From assembly GCA_003151235.1 (NCBI GenBank), contig PLWZ01000047.1:1-64000 (forward strand): a stretch of 64,000 nucleotides of DNA, given 5' to 3'. Numbering within the stretch: the first letter of the stretch is position 1; every line of letters begins with the position of its first letter. Positions 16,257-23,400 of this stretch are shown here, piece after piece. The translations under genes were made by a program, and so were the position numbers. The notes beneath the pieces were generated by a model, which had not been told where the DNA came from, ran no database searches, and saw only the letters and a program-made list of their open reading frames with translations. Source of the stretch: Acidimicrobiaceae bacterium (GTDB lineage Bacteria > Actinomycetota > Acidimicrobiia > Acidimicrobiales > RAAP-2).

Positions 16257-16544
16257 CTAGAGCGGTCGGTAGGCGTCCCGTCGATGCTCGATCCGGAGCA
16301 CGACAACTTCGCGAGGGTCTTCAAGGATTCGATACAAGATTCGATAGGTGCCTCGGCGCGCTGACCAGATCCCGGCTAGATCGTCCCGCAGTGGCTTGCC
16401 CATCCGTGCCGGCTCCTTAATCAACGACGTCGTGAGGAAGTCGATGACCGCCGAGGCGACTACCTCGGGCAGCTGATCAGATAGGGCACGCGGAGCGGGT
16501 GGAGTGAGGACCAGCTCATAGTCGCCACCCTGACCAGGCTTCAC
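16257..16544 (-). CDS. relE: RelE/ParE-superfamily toxin
   Basis: The 95-residue basic protein has the RelE fold pattern: an N-terminal YELVLTPPAPRALSD strand-helix, GKPLRDDLAGIWSARRGTYRILYRI in the core, and the C-terminal VVVLRIEHRRDAY. RelE toxins cleave mRNA at the ribosome, and the conserved basic and His/Arg residues at the C-terminus (IEHRRDAYRPL) are where catalytic residues sit. The GTG start overlaps the antitoxin stop by 4 bp (GTGA), the usual antitoxin-first arrangement. The gene is followed by a repeat-borne hairpin. Confidence 0.9.
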   Translation of the reverse strand: MKPGQGGDYELVLTPPAPRALSDQLPEVVASAVIDFLTTSLIKEPARMGKPLRDDLAGIWSARRGTYRILYRILEDPREVVVLRIEHRRDAYRPL

Positions 16545-16807
16545 CGACGCAGCTTGCGCACCGCTTCAACTCCACGTACGACGTCACCACGTGCGTACGC
16601 TCGATCCGCCTCACGGATGTCAGCGAGCGCTTGCGGATCACTCAGAACGTCAATTGTTTCCTCCAACTGGGCGAGGTCCTCGGGGCTGATGAGCACCGCG
16701 GCCGACCGTCCATTCCGGGTGATCACCACCCGCTCGTGGTGGGATTCGACTCGATCGACAACCTCGGAGAGATGGTCGCGCACCACCCTTAGCGATTCTG
16801 TCGTCAC
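16541..16807 (-). CDS. Phd/YefM-family antitoxin
   Basis: The protein has an N-terminal DNA-binding fold with the family sequence LRVVRDHLSEVVDRV and ERVVITRNGRSAAVLISPEDLAQLEETID, and an acidic, Ala-rich C-terminal tail that would wrap the toxin. The open frame begins at GTG 16813, but a promoter (TTGACT, 17 bp, CACAAT) places the -10 box one base before that codon and 7 nt before GTG 16807, so I take 16807 (VTTESLRVV) as a leaderless start. It would repress its own operon through the palindrome across the promoter. Confidence 0.88.
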   Translation of the reverse strand: MTTESLRVVRDHLSEVVDRVESHHERVVITRNGRSAAVLISPEDLAQLEETIDVLSDPQALADIREADRAYARGDVVRGVEAVRKLRR

Positions 16808-16843
16808 GGCCACAATTGTGGCGCTTCGGACCCCCTAAGTCAA
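16805..16843 (-). promoter_or_regulatory. Leaderless promoter and palindromic operator of the phd-relE operon
   Basis: Reading the minus strand, -35 TTGACT (16843-16838), 17-bp spacer, -10 CACAAT (16820-16815), then 7 nt to GTG 16807. The 14-bp perfect palindrome GCCACAATTGTGGC (16809-16822) covers the -10 box and is the likely antitoxin operator. Confidence 0.65.
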
Positions 16844-16998
16844 GGACCGGTGAAGTGACAGAAACGGCGGGCGCTAATGGATTCTCGCTAACCAGCGAGA
16901 AGATCGACGGACTACGAGCCGCTACCGAGCCCAAAAGCGGGACCGTCGTGCCCTTTACTCGACCGAATGCGGTTGGAAGGTCGTAGGAGCAAGCGTCA

Positions 16999-17397
16999 TC
17001 ATCCAGTTTCCGTAGCCACGTCGATGAGCTGGGCCACCCGTTGGTGGGAAATGCCAAGGAGGTACCCGGCGTCTCGAAGTGGGACACCAATTTCAACCAG
17101 TTCGGTGGCCGCTTTGGTGGTAGCGCTGACCGACGCAGCCTGTGCAGCCGCAAGTCGCCCACGTTCTTCAATGGCCCGCTGGACATCTTCAGCGACGGTT
17201 CCCGGGAGACCAATGATGTTCGATCGATACACCTCGAACGTGGTTGGGTCACTCTCAAGATGCAGTGCGATGATCGACTTCGCCATGCGGTCGGTCTCAC
17301 GCAAGTTCCGAGCTTGCGTCGTGAGGCCCAAACTGGGAATTCGGACGACCCAGCTGCGGCCCTCTTGGTGGATCTCGTACTCATAGACGTCGTTCAT
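16999..17397 (-). CDS. hicB: HicB-family antitoxin with C-terminal helix-turn-helix
   Basis: The N-terminal HicB fold (about residues 1-60) begins MNDVYEYEIHQEGRSWVVRIP, continues through an ALHLESDPTTFEV segment, and is followed by a helical linker and a C-terminal helix-turn-helix-like block GVPLRDAGYLLGISHQRVAQL that would bind DNA. The ATG at 17397 overlaps the HicA stop (ATGA). An alternative ATG at 17409 has GGAAAGG one base upstream. The order toxin then antitoxin is normal for hicAB. It probably represses the operon and neutralises HicA. Confidence 0.85.
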   Translation of the reverse strand: MNDVYEYEIHQEGRSWVVRIPSLGLTTQARNLRETDRMAKSIIALHLESDPTTFEVYRSNIIGLPGTVAEDVQRAIEERGRLAAAQAASVSATTKAATELVEIGVPLRDAGYLLGISHQRVAQLIDVATETG

Positions 17398-17600
17398 TTC
17401 TGTAGCCATCCCTTTCCAAACTCTGGGGCCATGGCATCTTGAATGCTTCGGCAAACCCCGACGGTCACGGTCTTGTGCTTCGGCACGTAGCACTGGCAGT
17501 CGCCCAGCTTCCACACTTCGTGATCACCGTCCTGCCGGATCATCACTGCACCTCGCTGCGAAAGCATCCTCACCACTACTCGTTTGGCCATCGCCTTCAC
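17394..17600 (-). CDS. hicA: HicA mRNA interferase toxin
   Basis: The 68-residue double-stranded-RNA-binding-fold toxin has the HicA pattern: KRVVVRMLSQRGAVMIRQDG, then the catalytic His in DGDHEVWKLG and the strand KHKTVTVGVCRSI. The canonical GSHH is here GDHE, with a single histidine. The GTG start at 17600 lies 7 nt downstream of the -10 box TAGACT, so the mRNA is probably leaderless. A second in-frame start, ATG 17591 (MAKRVVV), is possible. It overlaps hicB by 4 bp. Confidence 0.88.
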   Translation of the reverse strand: MKAMAKRVVVRMLSQRGAVMIRQDGDHEVWKLGDCQCYVPKHKTVTVGVCRSIQDAMAPEFGKGWLQK

Positions 17601-17607
17601 GCATTGC

Positions 17608-17663
17608 AGTCTAGGATACTAGACAATCTGCGTCAAGGGAACTAGACAGAACTGCATCAAGGA
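17608..17663 (-). promoter_or_regulatory. hicAB promoter with duplicated operator-like element
   Basis: On the minus strand -35 TTGACG (17636-17631), 17-bp spacer, -10 TAGACT (17613-17608), then 7 nt to the hicA GTG. Plus-strand segments 17618-17640 and 17641-17663 are tandem imperfect 23-bp repeats starting ACTAGACA and ending in CAAGG(G)A. An inverted pair TCTAG/CTAGA spans the -10 box. This looks like a two-site operator for HicB. Confidence 0.6.
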
Positions 17664-18040
17664 GCGCATCGAATGTCCTGTCCAACTAAGTGCCGACGTT
17701 GCTCGGCGCACCCGGTCCGAGCGGCAGCTTCGCTGGAGGAGACAGCGTCCCGTGCAGCAATGGGTCACCAGGTCGGGCAGATGGACCAGCGGCCCCTTTC
17801 TGGACCTTTGTTGGTTGAATCGGATCTTTGATCAGAGTCCAGACGCGCCGAAACTGCCGCCTCGACTAATCGTGCTCGAAGACGGCGCTGCTAGCCGTGG
17901 TCCCTCCGCCTCGGTTGCGTCCTCGGGTGGCAAGTACGAGACGTAGGAGTTCCTATATCGAGCGGGCAGATTCGACCTGACCCATTGAGCCGAGACGATG
18001 AGATCTTTGAAGATACGCAGCGAGGCTCTGGCTGGACTGG
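17664..18040. other. Gene-free stretch between hicAB and vapBC
   Basis: About 380 bp without a frame I can support. Short minus-strand frames here have no ribosome site and no recognisable motif. It may contain remnants of an older gene, since a ~75-codon minus frame (18059 to 17832) is open, but nothing in it resembles a known family. Confidence 0.5.
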
Positions 18041-18085
18041 CATCCCCCGAAATGCGCAAACTGCCGGTCTGAGGGTCGGCGGTCG
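18041..18085 (+). repeat. Degenerate copy of dispersed repeat family 2
   Basis: CATCCCCCGAAATGCGCAAA followed by CTGCCGGTC..GGTCGGCGG: the family lead is recognisable, but the hairpin is broken by substitutions in the right arm. It lies just beyond the vapC stop codon, in the same plus orientation as the other copies. Confidence 0.5.
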
Positions 18086-18087
18086 CA

Positions 18088-18453
18088 TCAGCGGATCTGT
18101 CGGATCCGCCCGTGGCTCCCCCACATGCCGTCGGCAGTCAATACATAGGCATCCAAGCGACCTCCTAGAGCCAGGCACAGCCGGTCGGCGAGTGAGAGTC
18201 CTTCACCCCGAACCCAGCGCTGCGCCGCCCATTCAGCGTCCGTCGCTGTCACCGATTCGATCTCAAGGTCATACATGGCCAGGAGCGATCGGGAGAGGTC
18301 CCAGTTGCGACCGTGAGCTCGAATCTTCTGAGCGATCTCGGACCAGTTCGCCGCGCCACACGCACCACCCGACTCGAGAGCCGCTTCGACTGTCGCCGCG
18401 CCGTCTTCACCCTGGAGAAATGCAAGAAGAGCAGAGGAGTCGAAAACCGTCAC
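18088..18453 (-). CDS. vapC: VapC-type PIN-domain ribonuclease toxin
   Basis: The 121-residue PIN protein starts MTVFDSSALLAFLQGE with the first catalytic Asp in FDSSALLA. The second acidic residue is in NWSEIAQKI (Glu), a third in SLADRLCLALG (Asp) and a fourth near YVLTADGMW (Asp). These are the four positions that hold Mg2+ or Mn2+ in PIN nucleases. VapC toxins cleave tRNA or rRNA. The start overlaps the vapB stop by 4 bp (ATGA). Confidence 0.92.
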   Translation of the reverse strand: MTVFDSSALLAFLQGEDGAATVEAALESGGACGAANWSEIAQKIRAHGRNWDLSRSLLAMYDLEIESVTATDAEWAAQRWVRGEGLSLADRLCLALGGRLDAYVLTADGMWGSHGRIRQIR

Positions 18454-18695
18454 GTTGCATCGTCGGCCGCAGCTTCAGCCCGACGTTCTGCGAGCAGTTC
18501 TTCGACGAGGTCCAAGTCCGCGAGGTCGGCTCTTACTCGTCCTTGGAGTTGGATGCGGGTGAGCATCACGAGCCCCCCCGGGGTCTCCAAGAGAACCAGA
18601 GGTGAGCCTTCCTTTAGGCCAGATCGTTCCCTGAGCTCGGAAGGGATCACCAACCGGCCCCTATCTCCCATCTTGACTGCATATGTCCCACGCAT
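18450..18695 (-). CDS. vapB: AbrB/VapB-type antitoxin
   Basis: The 81-residue protein has an N-terminal AbrB (swapped-hairpin) DNA-binding domain, TYAVKMGDRGRLVIPSELRE, and an acidic C-terminal tail (ADLADLDLVEELLAERRAEA) that would inhibit VapC. ATG 18695 lies 6 nt after a TACAAT -10 box, suggesting a leaderless transcript. It overlaps vapC by 4 bp. Confidence 0.92.
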   Translation of the reverse strand: MRGTYAVKMGDRGRLVIPSELRERSGLKEGSPLVLLETPGGLVMLTRIQLQGRVRADLADLDLVEELLAERRAEAAADDAT

Positions 18696-18710
18696 GTATG
18701 CATTGTACCA
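18693..18710 (-). promoter_or_regulatory. Extended -10 promoter at the vapB start
   Basis: The minus strand reads TGGTACAAT (extended -10, TACAAT at 18707-18702), then GCATAC and the ATG. No good -35 box is seen 16-18 bp upstream, as is common with extended -10 promoters. GCAT/ATGC arms around the start (18692-18701) could be operator sequence. Confidence 0.5.
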
Positions 18711-18884
18711 CTCAGGAATGGTTTGTGGGACTGGCCGAAATGTCGTGCAAAACCCTCCGATCGCGTCGAGACCGTCTTGACCGGTGGAGTGTCAGTGAAG
18801 GCGCACACCGGAAGTGTGTGCTTGAAAGCTGCGAGTCAAAGTCTGCGAAACCGGCCTCAGACGCGTGCAAGGCGGAGTCAAGAA

Positions 18885-18960
18885 GGCGATGAGTCATTGA
18901 CTCCTCCGCCATCCCCTGAACGCACAAACTGCCGGCCCTTCGGGGCGGCAGTTTGTTTTT
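18885..18960 (+). repeat. Dispersed repeat family 2, second long copy with T-tail
   Basis: GGCGATGAGTCATTGACTC, then CATCCCCTGAACGCACAAA, then a hairpin (arms beginning 18924 and ending 18955, one internal mismatch) followed by TTTTT. It matches 16179-16249 over ~70 bp. The T-tail makes it a good intrinsic terminator in the plus direction, yet no plus-strand gene precedes it. Confidence 0.65.
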
Positions 18961-19055
18961 GAATCGGCTCTTGCTCAGGGTCTAGGCGCGCAGAAAGAGC
19001 CGCTCGGACTTCTCGGTTCTCGAAGACCACGGTCTCGGCTTCGTGCTCCGGGGCG

Positions 19056-19298
19056 TCATTGTTGGTACTTCTCAACCACTCCCTGGGGGCGCTCGCTTGC
19101 TTGATCCGGGTCCTGGCCAGCGGAACGTCGGGCCCGTCGCTGTCTAAGGAAATCCCAGCACTGATCGAGTTCGAGTTCGATCTGCCGTAAGCGCTCGAGC
19201 TCCCGGGCGGGCGCCGCCACACCAACGTGACCCTCTTCGAGCTCACGTTCCTCGTCCGCAAGCTTCGCGATACGTCTCAGGACACTGCCGTCATCCAT
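19056..19298 (-). CDS. DUF2630 family protein
   Basis: The 80-residue acidic, helical protein has the DUF2630 hallmarks MDDGSVLRRIAKLADEER, LERLRQIELELDQCWDFLRQ and the C-terminal RPQGVVEKYQQ. It is a small actinobacterial family of unknown function, predicted to form a helical hairpin. It stands alone; no partner is evident next to it. Confidence 0.9.
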   Translation of the reverse strand: MDDGSVLRRIAKLADEERELEEGHVGVAAPARELERLRQIELELDQCWDFLRQRRARRSAGQDPDQASERPQGVVEKYQQ

Positions 19299-19356
19299 TC
19301 GTCTTTCCCTTCAATCTGCAACTTGTGGCGCCTTGGAGGCCCCGAGTCATAAGGAA

Positions 19357-19741
19357 TCAGCGCTGCGTGTATGGGTAGGCCACACTCCCGTGATAGCCCT
19401 TCGCCCCGATGGTAACGGCCAACGAACCCCTTGGGTCTTCGTTGACCCGAAGCCGCTCGAGCGCTGATCCGAAGTCATAACGGGGTGACCACCCGAGCTC
19501 GTTTGGCACACGGTGGTTGACATAGACGCGGTCAATGTTGGGGAAGAGCTTCCATCCGAGAGCACCGTAGATCCCGTCACATTGTGGAAAGTACCTTCGT
19601 ACCGCTGCTGGCGCATCGACCCGCAACTCGGCCCGATGAGCCGAGGGCGTCGATACCGACAACGTCAGAGCCTTCCGAAACGAGAACGCGCACCAGGGCT
19701 TCGCCTAGATGCCCCGAGCTCCCGGTGACGAGCGCTCTCAC
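19357..19741 (-). pseudogene. NAD-dependent sugar epimerase/dehydratase pseudogene with internal deletion
   Basis: From GTG 19741 the frame encodes an NAD-binding N-terminus, VRALVTGSSGHLGEALVRVL, then SEGSDVVGID. After about 32 codons the homology jumps to another frame that encodes a family C-terminus: RAELRVDAPAAVRRYFP, GWKLFPNIDRVYVNHR, ELGWSPRYDF and GSKGYH-like AKGYHGSVAYPY, ending at 19357. Intact members are about 300 residues; here about 170-190 central residues, including the YxxxK catalytic pair, are missing and the join is frameshifted. It cannot make an active enzyme. Neighbouring repeats suggest this interval has rearranged. Confidence 0.8.
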
Positions 19742-19887
19742 GAATGCGGTATAGCAGGCCGAGTACGAAGGTCTCTTCATCGCCATTGGCAGGCCAGGCG
19801 GAACCGCGTTGCGGCCGAGGTCGATTGGCGCAGCACGGAGCCGACGCCCAAATTCAGCCAAGAGCGGCGAACCCGCCACGGTTGAGT

Positions 19888-19935
19888 GCCCTCGGGATCG
19901 TGGAGACTCTCTCCCTAACCCGTGAAGACTCCCGG
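19888..19935 (+). repeat. Dispersed repeat family 1, diverged copy
   Basis: GCCCTCGGGATCGTGGAGAC, CTCCCTAACCCGTGAAGACTCC: the same order of blocks as at 10501 and 16051, with substitutions in the second GTGGAG. It lies immediately upstream of the PPOX-fold gene. Confidence 0.5.
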
Positions 19936-19962
19936 TTGAATGTGCCGGTACGCTGCCTAGCC

Positions 19963-20433
19963 GTGCCGGCGTGGAAGGTGATCGAGGAGGCCGAGCCTGA
20001 GTTCGCCGGCCGGGTGCGGCGCCTGTTCGACGCAGGTCGCCACAAGACGATCGCAACTCTGCGCGCTGACGGCTCTCCACGCATCTCAGGGATCGAGTGC
20101 GAATTCACGGATGGCGATCTGCGCTTCGGTTCGATGACCGGAGCGCTTAAGGGGGCGGACCTCAAGCGGGATCAGCGCTTCGCCCTACACGGCCCAACCT
20201 TCCACCCTGAGGAGGGCAAAGAGAGCGACTGGCCGGGCGAGGCCAAGATCGCCGGACGAGCCGTGCCGGCCGGCCCGGTGACTCCGGACAAGGCGGGCGA
20301 ACAACCTGACGGGGAGATGTTTGTCGCCGACATTACCGAGGTTGCCATCACCGGACTCGACGCCGAGGCCACCAAACTCGTCGTCGAGTCATGGACGCCT
20401 GAGCGAGGACTCCGAAGGGTCGAGCGGGACTAG
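19963..20433 (+). CDS. Pyridoxamine 5'-phosphate oxidase-fold protein
   Basis: The 156-residue split-barrel protein has the N-terminal block DAGRHKTIATLRADGSPRISGIECEF, then DLRFGSMTGALKGADLKRDQR, both typical of actinobacterial PPOX-like proteins that bind FMN or F420. True PNPOx signature residues for PLP synthesis are not evident, so a flavin- or F420-dependent reductase role is more likely. The GTG start (VPAWKVIEE) lies 8 nt after a weak TACGCT -10-like box with no clear ribosome site, so it could be leaderless. The C-terminus ends in a conserved VVESWTPERGLRRVERD. Confidence 0.85.
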   Translation: MPAWKVIEEAEPEFAGRVRRLFDAGRHKTIATLRADGSPRISGIECEFTDGDLRFGSMTGALKGADLKRDQRFALHGPTFHPEEGKESDWPGEAKIAGRAVPAGPVTPDKAGEQPDGEMFVADITEVAITGLDAEATKLVVESWTPERGLRRVERD

Positions 20434-20759
20434 GGAAGGGTTCACTCCGATCGCTGAGCCTGGGCGCGCTACGAGCACCGCAGTCGTTCGTAGTGCTCCA
20501 AGTGAGTCCACTGGAAGATAAGCACGGCTTCAATTCAGATCGCTGATTTCTTGGACCTCCGGCTTTTCCGCCCTTCTTGCCGGCTGAGTTCCGGGGTCTG
20601 TTCACGCCACCGAGATACGCGCCGGCTCCGTTGGGTAACGCCTGTGAGGAGAAGCTGGCTAGCCGACGGCCGCCAGGACCGCTCGGCCGCACCGGGACTC
20701 GTGACCCCAGCTGAGGCCGTCATCCGTTGCGGTGGCGATCGTGTGACTTGGGGGAACGA
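20434..20759. other. Gene-free gap with a short duplicated motif
   Basis: No supported gene in 326 bp between convergent genes. Two related 20-bp segments, GGGTTCACTCCGATCGCTGA (20438) and GGCTTCAATTCAGATCGCTG (20526), are 88 bp apart. Inverted segments GAGCAC/GTGCTC near 20472-20497 could form a weak hairpin. Confidence 0.4.
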
Positions 20760-21125
20760 CTACAGAGACGGCTGGTCCTGGTCAAGAACCTGCCTAGCAA
20801 GCCTGCGCGGTGCAATCAAGGTGTAGGAGGTACGGATCCACTCCTCGACCTCCTGCCAGCGCGCCGTGCTGGGGCGCCGGTCCAGGGTGATCGATACCCA
20901 GCCGTGACGGCCGAGGCCGTAGCCGGTCGGAGCGGCTTGCGGGTCGGTGGCGATCACAGCGGCGGCCTCGTCTTTGGGCAGCTTCAAGCTGATCCTCGTG
21001 GCGTCAGTGCTGGCGAACACGAAGTTCTTGTCCCGGACCCGGAAGGTGGGCTCTCCGCCCCACGCCTCGATGTCCACCCGTCTCGCCTCCGGCAGCCTGC
21101 CGACGATCTGCTCCAAACGCTCCAT
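20760..21125 (-). CDS. MmcQ/YjbR family protein
   Basis: The 121-residue protein has the family core GRLPEARRVDIEAWGGEPTFRVRDKNFVFAS, followed by the strand ISLKLPKDEAAAVIA, HGWVSITL and the C-terminal VEEWIRTSYTLIAPRRL. YjbR has a double-wing DNA-binding-like fold, but its function is not settled. I chose ATG 21125 (MERLEQIVGRLPEAR), where the family normally begins. The frame extends to 21263 with non-conserved sequence, and GTG 21152 is another option. Confidence 0.85.
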   Translation of the reverse strand: MERLEQIVGRLPEARRVDIEAWGGEPTFRVRDKNFVFASTDATRISLKLPKDEAAAVIATDPQAAPTGYGLGRHGWVSITLDRRPSTARWQEVEEWIRTSYTLIAPRRLARQVLDQDQPSL

Positions 21126-21444
21126 GTTCGGCGCTGCACTCAATCTCTTCACTCCTGACTCAGACACGGACCGATCGTTGACCGTGAGCCCACCCCCGAG
21201 CACCACAGGTCGATCCGCACCCGACACAGCCGCAGGGCCATGGTCCCATTGGCTCCACCCCATGCGTACATGCTGTAGGCCGGTTAACCCTCAATCAGAA
21301 CGCCATTGGCCGACGGCTGCTCAAGCATGGAGGCCCTCGACCGGAGTGCTTGCGCTCCCGGGTACGTGGGCCGATCTCCAGGAAGCCCCTTTCACTGCAT
21401 GTCAGCAACTGGTGACGCGTAGAGTGCCTCGAGATCCGGGAGGC

Positions 21445-22347
21445 ATGGTGGAGGAACTGTCCAAGCGGGCACGGAAGCTGGCAGCCGCTCTCGAGCCCGT
21501 CGCTGGCCAGGTGTACTTCTCTCCCGAGGCGCACCAGGGATATGAGCGACTTGGGTTCGATCCCAGTCCTGGCGACTTCGGTGGGGTGGCAGGACCCGAC
21601 ATGTCGGCGTACTTCACCTCTCGCGGATCAGTGATGGGGCAGGTACCCGGTGAGGTGGTGGCTGCCGCATTCGGGGTGTTCAACCCCACCGTCGTCGTGG
21701 GAGCGGTTGACCACGGTTGGTCGCTCACCGACGCCGCGACGATCTGCGCCGCCCGGGACGAGGGTGCCATCGCCCAGTTGGTGCGCATTCTCGGCGAGAA
21801 GCCCGACGGGATCGACCGAGTGAATCAGCTGTTGGCAGTTGCGGTCGACGAACTACGTCCAGAAGGACGCCCGCTCTATGCCGGACTGGCGTCGCTCGAC
21901 CTGCCCGGTCATCCGGTCGGCGATATGTGGCGCCGTGCGGACCTGCTGCGCGAGTTCCGAGGCGACGCTCATATCAATGCGTGGACGAGTGCGGGCGTTG
22001 GCGGATGCGAAATGTGCCTGTTGACGGAGCCGTACTGGGGGCTACCGCTCCGTACTTACAGCAGGACCCGGGCCTGGCGCGAGGTCGACTTCGACTCCGC
22101 CGAAGCGCGGCTGATCGACCGCGGGTGGCTGGAGGAAGGTGGCCTCACCGAGGCGGGTTCGGCCGAGCGGGAGCGCATCGAGGTCGCGACAGATCGGCAG
22201 TGCAAGCCCGCGATCGACGCCCTTGGAGACGATCTCGGCGAGCTCATCGCGACGCTCTCGAGCTGGGGCGCCGACGTTCGCGAAGCGAAGGGCTACCCGG
22301 CGTCGGGTCCGCAAGAGCTCGCCGATCTCGCGATGTCGCGACGGTAG
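21445..22347 (+). CDS. SCO6745-like protein
   Basis: This soluble protein of about 300 residues resembles the actinobacterial SCO6745 group. Landmarks are QVYFSPEAHQGYERLGFD near the start, YFTSRGSVMGQVPGEVVAAAFGVFNP (about residues 52-77), a central DLPGHPVGDMWRRADLLREFRGDAHI, and a helical C-terminus with RQCKPAIDALG. The function is not established; a winged-helix-like C-terminal part suggests a regulatory or ligand-binding role. The start is ATG 21445 or GTG 21448, preceded by GGGAGG. The next gene is an F420-type oxidoreductase converging from the other strand, 17 bp away. Confidence 0.75.
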   Translation: MVEELSKRARKLAAALEPVAGQVYFSPEAHQGYERLGFDPSPGDFGGVAGPDMSAYFTSRGSVMGQVPGEVVAAAFGVFNPTVVVGAVDHGWSLTDAATICAARDEGAIAQLVRILGEKPDGIDRVNQLLAVAVDELRPEGRPLYAGLASLDLPGHPVGDMWRRADLLREFRGDAHINAWTSAGVGGCEMCLLTEPYWGLPLRTYSRTRAWREVDFDSAEARLIDRGWLEEGGLTEAGSAERERIEVATDRQCKPAIDALGDDLGELIATLSSWGADVREAKGYPASGPQELADLAMSRR

Positions 22348-22364
22348 GTCAGCCGGCCACGTAA

Positions 22365-23207
22365 TCAGCTGGCCGCGAGCTGGGCGAGGAGGGCACGGGT
22401 CCGGCGGCGAGACCCCGAGCGGTCCTCCCCAACCGGGAACGGGGCGGCCCACACGTCGGTTGCCCCGGCGGCAAAGAGCGCTTCGACCTGTTCGGTCACC
22501 GCGTCTTCGTCCCCGACCAAGGCGGCCTCGGCCGGGGAAGTGACTCCGCCGTGCGACAGGATCCGCTGGTAGTTCGGAAGCGTCCCGTACGCCGAGAACT
22601 GCTCCCCTGCGGCCGCCCGCGCGGCGTCGACGTCGTCGTGGACCGCGACCGGCAGGCCGGCAACGATCCGCGGTGCCGGCCGGCCGGCCTTCTCCGCTGC
22701 CGCCGAGATCCGAGGGGCCACATGGGACTCGACCGCCTGAGCGTTCGCCATCCAAAGGATGGTGCCGCGTGCGTACTGGCCCGCAACCCTGAGGAGGCGG
22801 GGGCCGAGCGCGGCGACGAGCACCGGGATCTCGTCGCCCAGCAATCCAGTCAGAGTCTCGATGTAGTCCTCGACGTGCTGACCGACCCCCTCGTAGGAGA
22901 GGCCGAGACGCTCGATCACCATCTGATGGGAGGGGCCGATCCCGAGGGTCATCGGACGTCCCATCGCCGAGGCCACTGCTTTCACCCGGTTCGCCTGGAG
23001 CACGGGGTGACAGGTGTAGGTCTGGAGCACCGAGGTCCCGAGCTCAATGGACTTGGTCGATCGGCCCGCCAGCGCCATCAGGACCAGCGGGTCACCGCCG
23101 GTGCCCCCCGCATACCACAGGCTGGTGAAACCGTCCGACTCGGCCTCAGTCGCCTGCTCGATCACTCGCTCGGTGGTGTTCCCACCTCCACTGATTCCGA
23201 TCCGCAT
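22365..23207 (-). CDS. LLM-class F420-dependent oxidoreductase (TIGR03620-like)
   Basis: The 280-residue luciferase-like monooxygenase-fold protein starts MRIGISGGGNTTERVIEQA and has GFTSLWYAGG, the conserved IELGTSVLQTYTCHPVLQA, and RPMTLGIGPSHQMVIERLG, where bulge and His residues line the F420 pocket in this class. It is shorter than the ~330-residue typical members. Members use reduced F420 for hydride transfer or oxidise substrates with F420. No substrate is indicated. The stop lies 17 bp from the convergent SCO6745-like gene. Confidence 0.88.
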   Translation of the reverse strand: MRIGISGGGNTTERVIEQATEAESDGFTSLWYAGGTGGDPLVLMALAGRSTKSIELGTSVLQTYTCHPVLQANRVKAVASAMGRPMTLGIGPSHQMVIERLGLSYEGVGQHVEDYIETLTGLLGDEIPVLVAALGPRLLRVAGQYARGTILWMANAQAVESHVAPRISAAAEKAGRPAPRIVAGLPVAVHDDVDAARAAAGEQFSAYGTLPNYQRILSHGGVTSPAEAALVGDEDAVTEQVEALFAAGATDVWAAPFPVGEDRSGSRRRTRALLAQLAAS

Positions 23208-23400
23208 AGCGACGGAGCCTACCGAGGGCCGGGCCGGCTCACCCGATCTCGAAGGAGCTCGAGGACAACAAAGCGCGGCTCGCCGTCGCCAACTGCCCGG
23301 AGCATGTGATCAAGGTCGTGTCGGAGTAACAGGTGTGGGAGCGATGGTCAGGGTTGACCAGGCCTGATCGGCCGTCACCGCCGCGGGTGATACTGGGGAG

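Noticed and set aside
18041-18085. tRNA-like folding near vapC
   Set aside because: No anticodon arm, T-loop GTTCGANTC or CCA-type acceptor; it aligns with repeat family 2 instead.
16179-18955. Repeat-flanked toxin-antitoxin genes as integron cassettes with attC sites
   Set aside because: The hairpins are perfect or near-perfect and closed by TTCG, lacking the bulged arms and RYYYAAC/GTTRRRY core sites of attC, and no integron integrase is present. I keep only the weaker statement of a repeat-linked island.
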